A stretch of DNA of 64,000 nt, taken from assembly GCA_029747015.1 (NCBI GenBank), contig JAKOGI010000025.1, positions 1,583,001 to 1,647,000 of the forward strand, read 5' to 3'. The position numbers and the translations under genes are program-made. Below the pieces are notes generated by a model. The model worked only from the letters and a program-made list of their open reading frames with translations, was not told the origin of the DNA and searched no databases. This stretch comes from Carnegiea gigantea (lineage: Eukaryota; Streptophyta; Magnoliopsida; Caryophyllales; Cactaceae). Positions 13,001 to 24,937 of this stretch are shown here, piece after piece; positions within the stretch are counted from its first letter, which is position 1, and every line of letters begins with the position of its first letter.

Positions 13001-14109
13001 TATATGTTTTATTGAATCCTCTTTCTTAGTACTAATGCTCTTATTGGATAAGTTTGAAGGTGCTAAGTGTAAAGTCATAAGTATTGCATATGAAACATGC
13101 ATTTTGGATTTCCCCTTCTTATGCAACCTTTTTGGTGAAATACAAAAAGGGGGAGAAAGATTATGGTAAGTTAATTTGATTATTTGATGAATCCATGATA
13201 TTTATAAAGTTTTGTCTTTCATCAAAAAGGGGAAAATTGTTGGCTTTCTATTTATCCATTAATATTATATGTTATGTTTGTTTTGATGAAAGACAAAAAG
13301 GAAGTTTAGATATTTATTCTTTAATCATATTCTATAATGATATTATGAAATTACTAATCATATTTGGATATATTATGGGACTTCCTTGATCTTGTGATTT
13401 AAGATATGATTTGGTTATGGAAAGAGTAATAAAATTAGCTTAAGGAGAATCCAAATCAGCATATGACTTGATTATGGAAGGAATTGCTCAAAGAGAATCC
13501 AAATCTGCCAAAAAATCAGGACAACTGTTGCAAGCAACTTAACTGGCCGTTGATGCTGAATTTGTGCCATCTTCAGTGACACTGAACTGGATCTTCAAGG
13601 CCTTGAACTGAAGTAAGAAATCAGGATGTGTCTAACGGATACTTTCCTTCTATTTGTCCGAGCCTTGCCTATAAATATGCAAGATGGTTGAGAGCTGAAG
13701 ATACCAAGCAAGACAAGCGTTCATTGGCATACTCAAACACACTCTCTTATTGTATTGATTGAGCTTTAATTTCCTATTGTTCCTTGAGTTATTTAAGTAG
13801 TTTTTAGGTGGGATTATAGAGTTGAAGGGTCAACTCTACCAAGCCTTGTTGAGGGTGTCAACTTGGGTCTTGGAACTTAAAGTAGGTGTACTCTAGAGTT
13901 GTAATCATCCGTCCTAATAAAGATTCGGGTTAATCCTAGAGTTAGGGAACTCTAGGCGGGGATTAAGCCTGTTGAGGCCAACCTCGTTAAAAAATTCGCT
14001 TGTGTTTTTTCCACATTTCTTTTCCGCACTTTATTTCGATTAAATTGCGATTTTAATCATCATCCTATTCACCCCCCTCTAGGGTGATTTAGTAGCTTTT
14101 GCACTTTCA
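10013..14109 (+). mobile_element. Gag-only LTR retrotransposon (TR-GAG-like, Ty1/copia-type gag)
   Basis: Two 872-bp LTRs (10013-10884 and 13238-14109) differ at only a few percent of positions. They start TGTTGGCTTTC; the second ends CA, the first TA. TSD AAAAC is intact at 10008-10012 and 14110-14114. The primer site TGGTATCAGAGCC is at 10887-10899, and a purine tract AAAAAGGGGAAAA lies just before the second LTR. The 2.35-kb internal region encodes only gag remnants; no protease, integrase, reverse transcriptase or RNase H was seen. It is inserted in the Harbinger-like element at 9401-14246. Confidence 0.92.
10943..11941 (+). pseudogene. Copia-type gag with zinc knuckle, two frameshifts
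   Basis: Starts MATSGEGYYDQ at the first ATG after the primer site. The UBN2/DUF4219-type gag core (WKNLMQMFIK, AKEIWDKL) runs in one frame to about 11370. It then continues in a second frame (EMFTKFTDITNNLKSLGK, to about 11580) and a third from about 11604, ending in a CCHC knuckle CFGCELPGHIVKDC near 11868-11909. A lysine-rich stretch precedes the knuckle. Capsid-like packaging function is known for the family. The frameshifts mean this copy probably makes no full-length Gag. Confidence 0.85.
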
Positions 14110-14249
14110 AAAACTTTGGGCTCCATAGCAATTAATTATCCTGAAATGAGTTCCAGTAGTTGGAAATTTGAATGGAATGCAAGTGGAACTCATGCTGACA
14201 TGACAGGCCTGAGTTCCAAAAAATGGAACTATGATTGGGGACGCCCTAA

Positions 14250-15064
14250 TAGTGCACCTATTATTATAGCCAGAATTACTGTAATCGGTCTCTGTATAGA
14301 GCAATGACATCTATACATGTAAAGCTACTTACTTCTAAATCTTTCTAAATTCCGTGAAACGAAGGCACACATTGAGAATTGTTATTAATATTGTCATCGT
14401 TGTAGTATTACAGCGAAGACATACATTCTTTTTCCTATTATTCCTTTTTTTTGGAGGGGGGGTGAGTCATGAGTGTGCCTCACACAAATCCGTTGTGAAT
14501 AGCTGCAAATCTGATTAAAAACCGTGAACAATGAAGTCTCACTTTTAATATCTAGAGTTTATAATACTAATTAACCTTTGTGAGTATTTATTTTCACATA
14601 CATCTAAATCTTTCTATGTATAATTCAAAACACTGTTAAGATAAATAGCGGCTAGCAGTGAGGTTAGCCAGCTAGCAATAAGTTGGGTAGTATATCAATA
14701 AGATACGAATCAATACCCTTTAATAAAAATACAATAAAAAGATGCGGATCAATATAGGGTTGTATAAGTCGATATTGGGCATGTGATTTTCAACAAATGG
14801 TAAGTATTTACTATTAGCGTTCAGTATGTTTTAGCACAATTCAACATAATTAAGCATAATTCAGTATAATTCAGTACAATTTAGTATTTATAAAAGTTTG
14901 ATTGATTAGATTTTGATTAAATCCGTATCTTGTATTCTTTATCAATAATTGCACATATCCTACTAATAATATAAATAAGTTTATTATTGTTATTGTAAAA
15001 TTTGTATAAAATTTAAAAAATATCACATTATGTGGCAGAATAAATGTTGCGAACTTTTAACATA
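14250..15064. other. AT-rich intergenic region
   Basis: No gene. Contains simple repeats of an AATTCAGTA-like motif (14820-14890), as seen in MITE-like sequence at 45380-45800. Confidence 0.5.
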
Positions 15065-15766
15065 TGTAATGCACCAATCTTCCTGGGTAGTGGATAATTA
15101 CGAGGACCGGCTTCAAGAATCATTGACTGAGCCCACGAATCGCCATAAGGTTTTTCAGCATACTTCATCCTCGCTCACATGTTGAATGAGAAATTTCTCA
15201 TGAGGTCACCCAGCTCAAGATTTTTCTATAGCAAGCACACTTAACTGTAGAGTTTTTAGGAGTGGGCTTCCAAAAAGGAAGGTGCATCATTTGTGATATG
15301 AGTAGTCATTTCAAATCCTTATAAGTCACATCGGAGTGTCCTCATTCCTTACAAACCGACCGACCTATGCATCCTCTTTACTAGTGGTCCAATTCGGAAT
15401 CTTTGCCCTGCTAAATGACTGCTTAAGACTCTCTAGCCACTAGCCCAACTCACGCTCCGGTCAGCTCTGATACCATTTGTAACGTACACCTTTCCTTTTC
15501 CTGAGCCATGGATAGTTACTAAAATTGACTCCAATAATGATCGTTGACTGACCCCACAAATCACCACAACCCCTTTCAGCATGCTTCATCCCCGCTCACA
15601 CGCTACATGGGAAAACTTTTTAGGAGATCACCCATTCCAAGATTTCTCCACAGCGAACATGCTTGACTATGCAGTTCTTAAGACTGAGGTTTCCAGAAAG
15701 AAAGGTGTATCTTGTTGATATGGGTCATCACTTCAAAATTTTTTAAGCCACACTCAGGATATTACA
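15065..15766 (-). mobile_element. Cassandra-type TRIM with 5S-rRNA-like LTRs
   Basis: Two 289-bp LTRs (15065-15353 and 15478-15766) flank about 124 bp. On the minus strand the 5' LTR ends GTACGTTACA and is followed by TGGTATCAGAGC (15475-15464). Each LTR contains a minus-strand block resembling the 3' half of plant 5S rRNA (GGAATGGGTGATCTCC, near 15624-15650), the hallmark of Cassandra. Flanking 5-mers are ACATA and ATATA, a near-perfect TSD. The two LTRs are strongly diverged from each other, so the insertion is old. It is non-coding; Cassandra LTRs are known to carry RNA polymerase III promoter boxes. Confidence 0.85.
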
Positions 15767-16268
15767 ATATAATATAAAAAAATTAATGTTACTACAAAAA
15801 TACATCTGATCTGCGACGGAAATTCTGACGGAAAAACATCATTTTTCCTACGAAAAAATAGATCTCCGACGGAAAATACGACGCCGAATGTCTCGTCGGA
15901 ATTCAACTTATTGCAGAAAATATTCCGACGGAGACCAACGGAGTCCGACGGAATCACTGACGGGAAATACCCGTTGGTAAAACCGTCGGGCAGTATTCTG
16001 TGCAGTCTGTTCTGCAGAGAGGCAGGGAAATTCCATCGGAATTCCCATCCCCTCAAAAAAAAATTAATTTTTTAAAAAAATTTGGTTCTGAAAAACAAAA
16101 AAAAATAAATAAATATATTACGATATGTAATAAGTAATAATTACCAAATATAAAGGTTTATATATGCCAAAAGAAGGTGCTAAATTAAACATTAATTACG
16201 ACATTCATAAAACACAGTTGTTTTGGATCTACACACAGATCATATAAACTACACGCAAATTATATAAA

Positions 16269-18092
16269 CTAATCAGAGTCAGATAAATTTGTGAGATCTT
16301 CGTCATTGTCATTTTGGGAGTCCTCTTCATCATTAGGGTTCAAGTTGATGTGGCTGGAAGAACCTGCACTTTGACCTTTAAAAAATCTTAAAACTTTTTT
16401 CAGCATGCGCTCTGCCTTCTCCTGTTTCTTGGCTATTTGAGTTATAGCCTCTACTTGCTTGGTTATGCTCTTATTGAGGAGTTGCGCTTGCTCTCTTGGA
16501 TCAAAATGCTCAGCTGATGAGTGACGTGCAGCTGCAATGGTAGCTGATTTCTTCAACTTGACTCCCTCCGTGCCAAAACCGTATACACGATCTTTCTTGT
16601 CCAAATTTTCTTTAATCCAAAACTCTTCTTAGGTCATAGGTGACAGTTGGGAGCCCCTTTGAGTTGCAGCTTGAGAGTACTCCTGCCATTTATTGTGATG
16701 ATCCTCCTGAAAATTGTCAAAAATAAAACTATTTCATGCTAAATCTACAATTATAACATATGAATAATCTCTGAATAGAATGTGCCAAACTTATATATTT
16801 TTTTATAGATTTTTTATCCACAAAAATTTTGTCTTTCACCTTGCAGTGAGTGTCCTTAAATAATTTCTCACATGTGGGCTCCCCACCTAATGCTTTGACC
16901 TAAAGAAACAAAAAAGTAACTAGCAATTAAATATAAATAAGGACGAAAACCTCAATCCATACCATACATTATATATAGGAAATATACTTATTAATAATCA
17001 CATTCCTTACCAGGCGCCTTTTCCTTTCACTAATCGGAATTGAGCCACATGTATGTAATGAAGGACCAAAACCTTCAGCATTACTCAATCTATTCTTTTT
17101 ATTTTGTTGACTCAATTTATTGAACTTGTCATCCTCACTCCAATGTTTAAGCCTGTCATTCCAAACACTAGGTGGTAACCACTTCGACTTTTTATTGTAC
17201 TTTCTGACATATCCAAGAATGTCCCTAAGTCGAATTGTACCTCTGTACTCAAAGTTACGCCATATCTGAGTTTTATTATTTGGATGCCAGTAGTAGTGTT
17301 TTTGTGCCAAAGTTGAAGGATATTAGTAATTAAACATGTCAAACAATCTAATTACGTCTTTCAAATTCGTTGTACAGAAAATTAACCTTGAACTCATTAA
17401 ACCATATATCTCTCTGAGATTACGGAACTTTCCCCCACATGGTCCAAGGATGTGGGTACTTACCTGCAAATCTTTCAATAATTTTCTGAACTACGCCCTG
17501 ATATGGAACAAAACTAAGAACAAAAGAAGAATTTTTTAAAAGTAATTACTGTAGGCATTAAAAGAATATGATTACTGAAGAAGTTACAAAGTTTGTAATG
17601 AACTTACGTGTTACCATCGGGTTGTAAATATATCTTATTATTGGTGCTTACAGTTTTACTATCAGGTGCAGAACTGTGTCTATTTCTTCCTACCCCTTCA
17701 TTTTGAACCCCTTCGTTGTGCACTGAGTGGCTTAGCATTCTAGGTTGCCCCATAATCTGATTACCGTTGAAATGTGGACTAACAGTGCTAAACTGTTGAT
17801 AAAGTAATGGAGTAGCTGAAGTACCACCCATGTAAGGAATATTGGGTTGGATTGGTGACTGCATACCCGCACCAAAAAAAGGTGGTTGCATATAGGGTTG
17901 CTCATTCATACTACTAAAATAATTTCCGAATGGTTGAGTTGGATCAAGAAAACCTCCAAACATTCCACTAAAGGTGTTTGTTTTATAGTTTTGATCAGCA
18001 AAATCATACTGTGAGGTCGGTTGTGGTGCTCCTCTACCCGCGTCATTCCTAACCGTTCGACCACGACTACATCCACCATTGAGTCCAGACAT
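16269..18092 (-). pseudogene. TNPD-like CACTA accessory protein (Transposase_24 family)
   Basis: Minus-strand multi-exon remnant. Exon 1 (18092-17604) starts MSGLNGGCSRGR and is Gln/Pro/Asn-rich, as in TNPD N-termini. Next come a conserved segment near 17500-17350 (IIERFAGKYPHPW, RDIWFNEFK), then YYWHPNNKTQIWRNF through KSKWLPPSVWNDRLKHW (about 17310-17110), typical of Pfam Transposase_24. The last part (16604-16269) has a coiled-coil-like stretch and an acidic serine-rich tail. An in-frame stop near 16630 suggests inactivity. Splice sites are approximate. TNPD-like proteins bind subterminal repeats in En/Spm; that role is inferred from family. Confidence 0.8.
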
Positions 18093-18252
18093 CTAACAAA
18101 TAAGAACAAAATAAAAAAAATACAACCGCGCAAATATTCATAGTATTGTCACTGAAAAAATTACAGTTCATATATACAATTGTTTTTCTGGGTTTGCAAT
18201 TAAAAAAAACTACATACACATGCATAAATATCCATACAATGAAAAGATTAAA

Positions 18253-20078
18253 TCAATCATTGTGGGACACATCGTCATCGTCATCATCACCACTTTGCAA
18301 TGTCATATTTTCATCAACATCATCATCAGTGTCTTCAGCTTCATCCTCCCATTCACCTTCTTCATCCTCTTTATCACCATCATCATATTCACCATTCCTA
18401 TCATGATCACCACCCCAATCATGTCCATCAACATTATCAGCTTGTGCAGTTTCATCGACTAATATTGTGGCTATTACATTATCCACATTTATGGTTGTCA
18501 TTCCTAACTGTTGATAGGCAAGTTCTAAATTGTCCTTATCTTTAGGAGCACCGCGAGGTTTGTTTGGTATAACTACCCACCAAATCGCTTTTCCTGATAT
18601 CCCCTTTACGAAATCCTTTGGGGAGGGCCAATGTGTATGCTCTTCCCTTTGAGAAAAGCAATTTTATTAGCTTTAAAACAATGATTCCGAAGCAAGAATC
18701 GACGATGGCAATTGAACCAAGATGGCTTTCGGACATGCTGTAACTGAAATGCACAATTTTGATGCATACAAACTGGACATGCTAACAACCCATGAGTACT
18801 CCAACCGGATAATATATCATAGGCGAAAAAATCATTAATTGTCCACATCAATGTGGCATGCAATCTAAAAGTTTCCCCGCATGAGACATCAAATGTATCC
18901 ACCCCAACATCCCACCGCATTTTCAACTCATCAATTAAGGGTTGCAAGTATACATCAATCCTGTTCTTCGGATTTGTTGGACCCGAAATAATACAACTTA
19001 AAAACATGTATGCAGTAGTTATACACATATCTGGAGGCAAGTTATAAGGTGTAACAACAATTGGCCACACAGAATACGATCTTCCAGATATAAAAAATGG
19101 TGTGAAAACATCAGCACAAAGACCTAACCTTACATTCCGAGGCTCTGCTACAAAGTTTGAATATTTTTGATCGAAATGCTTCCCAGCTAATCCATCCGAC
19201 GAATGGCGGAGAACACCCGATCCTTGGCGGTGCTCATGATGCCATCTCATATGGACGACAGTCCTTTTTGAGGCATACAATTGTTACAATCTTGGCATTA
19301 AAGGCAGGTAGTGCATTTTAGGATATGAAATATCCTTATGACCTCGTTGGTTGGATTTCTTTGGTAATTGTCTTGCATGTCCATAAAATTTACATGCGGA
19401 CAAACCCTCATCCTGTTTATAATAAAGCATGCAACCGTTCGGACAACAATCAATTTCTTGAACATCCATACCTAAATCTATTACTTTTCTGAGCTGCTGA
19501 TGATAATTTTTTGGAATGCCACTTTTAGAAGGGCATATATCTTTCATCAGGCCAACAACTTCATTGAAATAACGTTGAGACATATTATCCCCCGATTTAA
19601 TACTAAGTAACCTCACAGATGTTTCAAGTTTAGTTATGTTACACCCGTCATACAACGGTCTTTGGACAGATTCAAGTATAGTGTAAAATGTCTCAAAATT
19701 TACGTCATGATGGCTACTCATGTTCATTTCATTAGTTTGGAAGGCAGCATAAAGCATGTTCTCCATATGATTATGATCGTTGTGATCGTAATCAAAATTC
19801 ATAGAATATGAACTACTTGCACCCCCTGCTTCCAAATTATCTTCTTCCCCATGACTTGTCTAATACCAATAATTCTTCAAAAACCCCTTTCTATACAAAT
19901 GAGACTTTACAATATCAGGTGCAAAATATTGCATATTCTTGCACCTTACACATAGACATCTATAAACTCTATTAATTCTATACTCCTCCTGATTTCGTAT
20001 AAATTCATCAAACATATTAACTCCCATCAACCACTCATTTCTAAGTCCATGTCCATTAGGATTTCTTCTCCTATACAT
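18253..20078 (-). pseudogene. TNP2-type CACTA transposase with stops and internal deletion
   Basis: Starts MYRRRNPNGHG at 20078. A transposase-associated domain (W-F-F, C-x-C-x2-C, HL-x-GF) is followed by the TNP2 core: CCPNGCMLYY near 19460, then RWHHEHRQGSGVLRHSSDG, NVRLGLCADVFTPF, WPIVVTPYNLPP, IDVYLQPLIDELK, LLACPVC (19250-18760). In-frame stops occur at 19860-19862 (where relatives have Trp) and 19284-19286. After about 18650 the reading jumps to a C-terminal part WWVVIPNKPRG plus a very acidic tail, so the region normally between them, including DUF4218, is missing. The protein cannot be functional as read. Confidence 0.88.
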
Positions 20079-20079
20079 T

Positions 20080-21720
20080 CATTAACTATGCAACGGCCCA
20101 TCCATATGTTGCTAATATGATTTCCTTAATTGTTATGTAAACTACAAGTCATTGTAATAAAAATCTTTTAGAAATCTATTTAACCAGTTTAACATATATA
20201 TATGTATTACATAAACATATATTTAATAGAACTATTAAATATACCATAACATACCTAATTAAGCATCAAACGTAAATTACATAATTTATTTCACACTTAA
20301 CATACTTAAACAAAAAATAAACATACTTAACATACTTAAACAATTCAACCAAAATTTCACATCACTACATTATTTGTAAAAATAAATGTAATCAAGTATT
20401 AAACACAAATAACATTATTACTTCGTACTTCATCCAAACAAAATTAATAAGATATAATACAATTAACATAATGAGCAAACTTCAATTAATATGTACTTAA
20501 CACACCTCAATATATACTTAACATACCTAAAAAACACATACACTTTACATACTTACAAAACATTAATATATATCACAAATCAAACGAAATACAAACATAC
20601 TTAGGAAATTATTATAAATGTACATACTTATCATATTTTACTCCCTAAAACAAAACACATTACACATGTCTAATATACTTTAACATTTTATAATAATTAT
20701 ATAATTATTATAAATGTACATACTTATCATATTTTACTCCACTTATTCAAATCAATACACTTCACAAATAAAATTAAAATTTAACATAATTCACATCCAT
20801 ATTTTACGAAAAAAATAAATTTGATATTAAACCAACCAAATCATATGAAAAATTAACCATATCTCAAAAGAAGAATATTATTCATATACTGACCAAAAAT
20901 TAATATACATAACAAATCGAACAAAAAATAAACATACTTAACATTCTTAAACCATTTACCAAAACAAAATGTATATTACACAAGCTTACATACTCACAAC
21001 TATTTCAATTATTCAAATCAACATACATTACATATTAAATTAGAGTTACATTATACTTTTTCCCTATCAAAAAAAATTCTCACAAAACCTAAAATACAAT
21101 AATTAATGTAATTAAACATATATGCTAAAAATAATAAATTTAACATAACAATATTATTTTTCCACATAAGCCTCATTAAGCATCGACCACAAATTAAACT
21201 ACTTATTTCACACTTCATCTAATTAAATAAGCCCACACAAAAATAACAACATACTATTAACATACTTAGCAAACTTAAATTAATATATACTTAACATACC
21301 TAAATATTGTAAAAATATAAGAAAAATTCTTAACATATCAAACAAATCATAAAAAAATTAAACATACCTCAAAAAGCATACATGCTTAACATATTTAACA
21401 TTTTATAATAAACAAACTTGTTTTACTTAAATGATTCACATTAATAAAATATATTATACATGCTTAACATATGTAACATTTTAAAATAATTAAATAATTA
21501 TTTCAGATGTGCATATTTAACATGTTTTACTCCACTTATTCTAATAAAAATATTTTACAAATTAAATAAAAAGCTAACGCAATTCACATTCATATTCTAT
21601 AGAAAAAATAAATATATCAAACTAAACAAACATGCTCAAGATTAAAATTCACAAAAATGAACATTACATATCAAATTAACACAATTTTAAAGCGCAATAA
21701 TTCTACTAACCTTTAAAACC
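20080..21720. other. AT-rich non-coding interior of the CACTA element
   Basis: About 1.6 kb, very AT-rich, with many scattered copies of CATACTTAACATACTTAA-like motifs. No coding signal. Confidence 0.7.
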
Positions 21721-22170
21721 CGAAAAATCAAGCGTATTACCGGCGGCAGCGGGCGGCGGCAGCAGTGGCGGCGTTCGTGGCGGCGGCCAAACATGAAAAT
21801 ATCAAGAACGTAAAAAATATCAATTTTCCGGCCACTAAAACCTTCAAACCTTACTTTCTCTCTCTTCCTTCTCCTCCCTCTCTATCTCTTCGAACCTCTT
21901 TCTCCCTCTAATATTTCAAATGCCCGGCGGAACAAACCCCCCCCCAAAATTTAAAACCCACAAGCTGAGCCTCGAGATCTGTGCTTCAAAACGACCGACG
22001 GAAAACCCAACGGAAAGCGATGGTGTCCGATGGGTTTCCGTCGGAATTTCCATCAGAATTTCCGACATCCGTCGAGCCCCATCTGTTTTTCCGTCAGATC
22101 TTCTGACATTTTCTGACGACCGTCCCTCGCGTCGCTTTTTCTGTCGGAGTTTGGCATCGTTTTTGTAGTA

Positions 22171-23215
22171 TTATATAAATACATATATTTATCATATGTT
22201 ATGTAAAAACTATATTCTTATTTTAAGAATGTAATTAAAATGAAAAGACAAATTTTTTTAATATATTGTTAATCATAAATTACTAATTTTACTACCAATT
22301 TTTATATCCAATATTCTTATATCTAATTTTTAACCTATCTCTGATTTTAAAAACATTACTGTGTCTCTTTCTCTTGCTAACAACCCACTAATAAATAAAA
22401 ATTATTTTATTGTAGATACCCTAACCCCCACTATTTACTACACCATCTACCACTAATGTCGACTTTAATTTATTGACAATGACCTAAAAATGTGTGTTCA
22501 AGGTATTTCTAATTATGATTATTTTCATAATTGAATTAATTTCGCAATCCATTGTTAAGGATACAAGAAATTATGGTGTTAATAATAGCAACTACAAACA
22601 TAGCTAATATATTCACATATTATTTTTATATTACACATATCATTTTAAAAAATTATTTAAAATTTAATTCACAACAACGATAGCATATAAAATGAAAAAT
22701 TATCATATTCTACCACAATATAATAAATACGTATTTACAAGTGCTCAATTTGAGTATATACAATAGTTACAGAACTATGTAAATATATTTCATGCTTAAT
22801 TACAATTAGCTTCTAATTACATATGTAAACTTATTTAGCACCATTCAACGTGTTCCAGCAATAAACACTAATGAATACTTATCATGAGCCGAAAAGGACA
22901 TGCCGATTGACTTATAGTCAGTATTGTAAAAATTTTTATTTTTATGTTCAGAATTGCACAATAATCGATACACTCTCTCGCTATATATATAACTAGCACT
23001 ATTTTATAGGAAAGAAAAACTATAGAATAAAATATACAAGAACAATAACAACAACTTTTACTGTATATCTCACTTTTAAAAAAAAAAATCTGCAACTGGT
23101 GACAAATAAGGTGTTGGTTATTTTGCCATGTTAACTTACATGAGCATGTAATTATTTGCTAATTGATGCCAGTACAGTGTATAGACTTTTCAGCTTTGTA
23201 CGACCCACAACTGCA
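22171..23215. repeat. Duplicated segment B, copy 2, right part
   Basis: Resumes the homology with 5416-6525 immediately after the CACTA terminus. AT-rich and non-coding. Ends a little over 200 bp upstream of the bHLH start codon, so the duplicated segment reaches into that gene's 5' flank. Confidence 0.85.
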
Positions 23216-23422
23216 AACATATACTCCGAGTAGAGTCAATTACATCAAAGCCTCCGCGTAATTAAAATAATAAGAGCAGTCAATTGTCAATTCAATCACG
23301 CTATCAACTTACGTCCTGACATACATATGCAAATACATACATATATATATCGGTGCATGCATGAAACTTCTGCGCAAGGTAGCTAAGGTCCATACTAAAT
23401 TATCTGAGCAGCTTAAGTATAT

Positions 23423-24937
23423 ATGGCGAATAATGATGGAAGACCTTCGCCGCCTTCTTTAAAAAAGCCACAGATAGACAGAAGAATTGTTGAGAGAAAC
23501 CGCAGAATTCAAATGAATCATCTTTGTAGTCAACTCGCTTCTCTTCTTCCTCCTCGATCCCACTTCAATCCTTCCCAGGTAATTTATAATTAATCAATGT
23601 TTTAATTACTTTCTACATTTTGTTTAATTAAAAAAAGGTAAGTGGTAAGTACGACTCATAAATATTAGGTAGGTTAGCTCTTTTATCAACGACTCAGTAT
23701 GGATTAACCCGCTTTCATAGATTTTGAGGCGATGAAAAAAAAAAAAAGCTGACTTTGTGCACATGGTAGCATGTGGAAATAAAGATGAAAATGAAGAATA
23801 TGACCCCGTTCCCAAAAAAAAAAATTATGGATTCATAAACAGAGTAATCTTCAATCAACCATATATATATATATGCGCAATATTGTGTGTACAAAAAATA
23901 TGAAAATGAGTATTGTCCAGCGTTAATAAATTAGAATGTCTTGAGCATGTTTATAAGCTTTTAAATTACTTCACCTATTGCTAATTGGTTTGGATTTGGA
24001 ACCTTAATTGAGTTATATGCACAGCTCGGTTGTGTGTAAAAATTTAACAATGTGCCTCCCTCGTGATCATGCATGGGTATAAAGTTTCTCTTATTATGAT
24101 TCTGAGGCAATCAACCCTTTCTTTTATTGCAGAAGAGGATATCACAAGCTGATCAGATCGAACAAGCAAGGCATTACGTAATCGAATTGAGAGAGAGACT
24201 CGAGCAATTGAGACAGCGAAAAGAGCAATTAGGGAAGATGATGAACGAGGAAGCTACACCAAGCAATGTTGAAGTAATTTCAGATGATGATGAAATGATG
24301 GTGATGATGGATGCTAATGATACTGCAAGGTTGCCAATAATCCAGATTATTGATTTGGGAGGTGCTGTAGAGGTGCATTTGGTGACTTCACCCGAGAGGG
24401 ATCTCAAGCTAGGGCAAGTAATTAGGGTTCTTGAAGAAGAAGGTGCTGAAGTGGAAAATTGTACCTTTTCTATTCAGGGTGATAAGGTCTTCCATAACCT
24501 TCATGCTAAGGTATTTTAATTTTCATAAAATTACAAAAAATGTGAGGATTATCCTTGATTTCTTTCCAATGTGTTAGGCCGTCCTGCATAAAGAACCTAC
24601 AAACAGTAGCTCATGAAGGCCTGATATGCAAAGCAGGAATGAACGCCACTACCTACTAGCTCGAGGATCAGATATATATAGATGGGTACAAGCAAAGACT
24701 AGTATTTCTCAGACAAACAACAACAGCTTCTAATATGGATTCCACTTCTGTGCGTCCTGAAGAGATTTAGATATAGACAATCATAACTCAGTATACATCT
24801 CTGTTTGCAGAGAGACTGATTCTAAAGTTCGTTTCTCTGATCATGTTGCATAACCTGTTGATTTACAGGCACAGAACTCGAGAATTGGGATAGGGATCTC
24901 AAGGGTTCAGCAACGATTGCAAGAATTGGTACGCTGA
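23423..24937 (+). CDS. bHLH transcription factor (bHLH36/118/162-like), 3 exons
   Basis: Exons 23423-23578, 24133-24510 and 24869-24937, all with GT-AG introns and conserved frame, encode 200 aa. The start MANNDGRPSP is the first ATG before the domain. Residues 15-80 form the bHLH: basic/helix 1 with VERNRRIQM (E24, R25, R27, R28), a long loop, then helix 2 ADQIEQARHYVIELRERLEQLRQ. Residues about 95-175 form the ACT-like C-terminal region usual in this subgroup (LGQVIRVLEEEGAEVENC). Exon 3 supplies the conserved ending (SRVGI-like RIGIGISRVQQRLQELVR). Intron 1 carries a TRIM solo LTR (about 23889-24049). The basic region lacks the usual histidine four residues before E24, so E-box binding may be atypical. 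Target genes are unknown. Known relatives are nuclear dimerising regulators. Confidence 0.92.
23889..24049 (+). mobile_element. TRIM solo LTR in bHLH intron 1
   Basis: Similar along its length to the 216-bp LTRs at 8058-8553 (tgaaaatgagtattgtcc, gcatgtttataagctt, ending aaaatttaaca) but diverged and shortened. Flanks TTGTG and ATGTG are an imperfect 5-bp TSD. Same orientation as the gene. The exact start is uncertain by about 5 bp. Confidence 0.75.

Larger units (their letters stand above)
9401..14246. mobile_element. Putative PIF/Harbinger-like element, split by an LTR insertion
   Basis: Begins GGGCATCCGTAGCC after TAA (9398-9400) and ends GATTGGGGACGCCC before TAA (14247-14249). The imperfect terminal inverted repeats and TAA target duplication fit PIF/Harbinger. 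Without the nested gag-only LTR element (10013-14109) it is about 0.74 kb and non-coding, with a TATAAATA box near 9755. A related terminus occurs at 25863. The terminal repeats match only moderately. Confidence 0.6.
15790..22170 (-). mobile_element. Defective CACTA (En/Spm) transposon
   Basis: Ends TACTACAAAAA (15790) and TTTTTGTAGTA (22170) are inverted CACTA-type termini. Subterminal regions are packed with short motifs of both orientations such as CGACGGAA and TTCCGTCGG (15820-16040 and 21990-22150). Two minus-strand gene remnants lie inside, a TNP2-type transposase and a TNPD-like/Transposase_24 protein. About 1.6 kb upstream of TNP2 is AT-rich and non-coding (20080-21720), ending in a GC-rich segment. 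It is inserted in duplicated segment B. Flanking trinucleotides GTT and ATT are an imperfect TSD. Confidence 0.92.

Noticed and set aside
18146..18545. Ser- and His-rich plus-strand open frames
   Set aside because: Antisense of the acidic tail of the TNP2 remnant (GAT/GAC codons).
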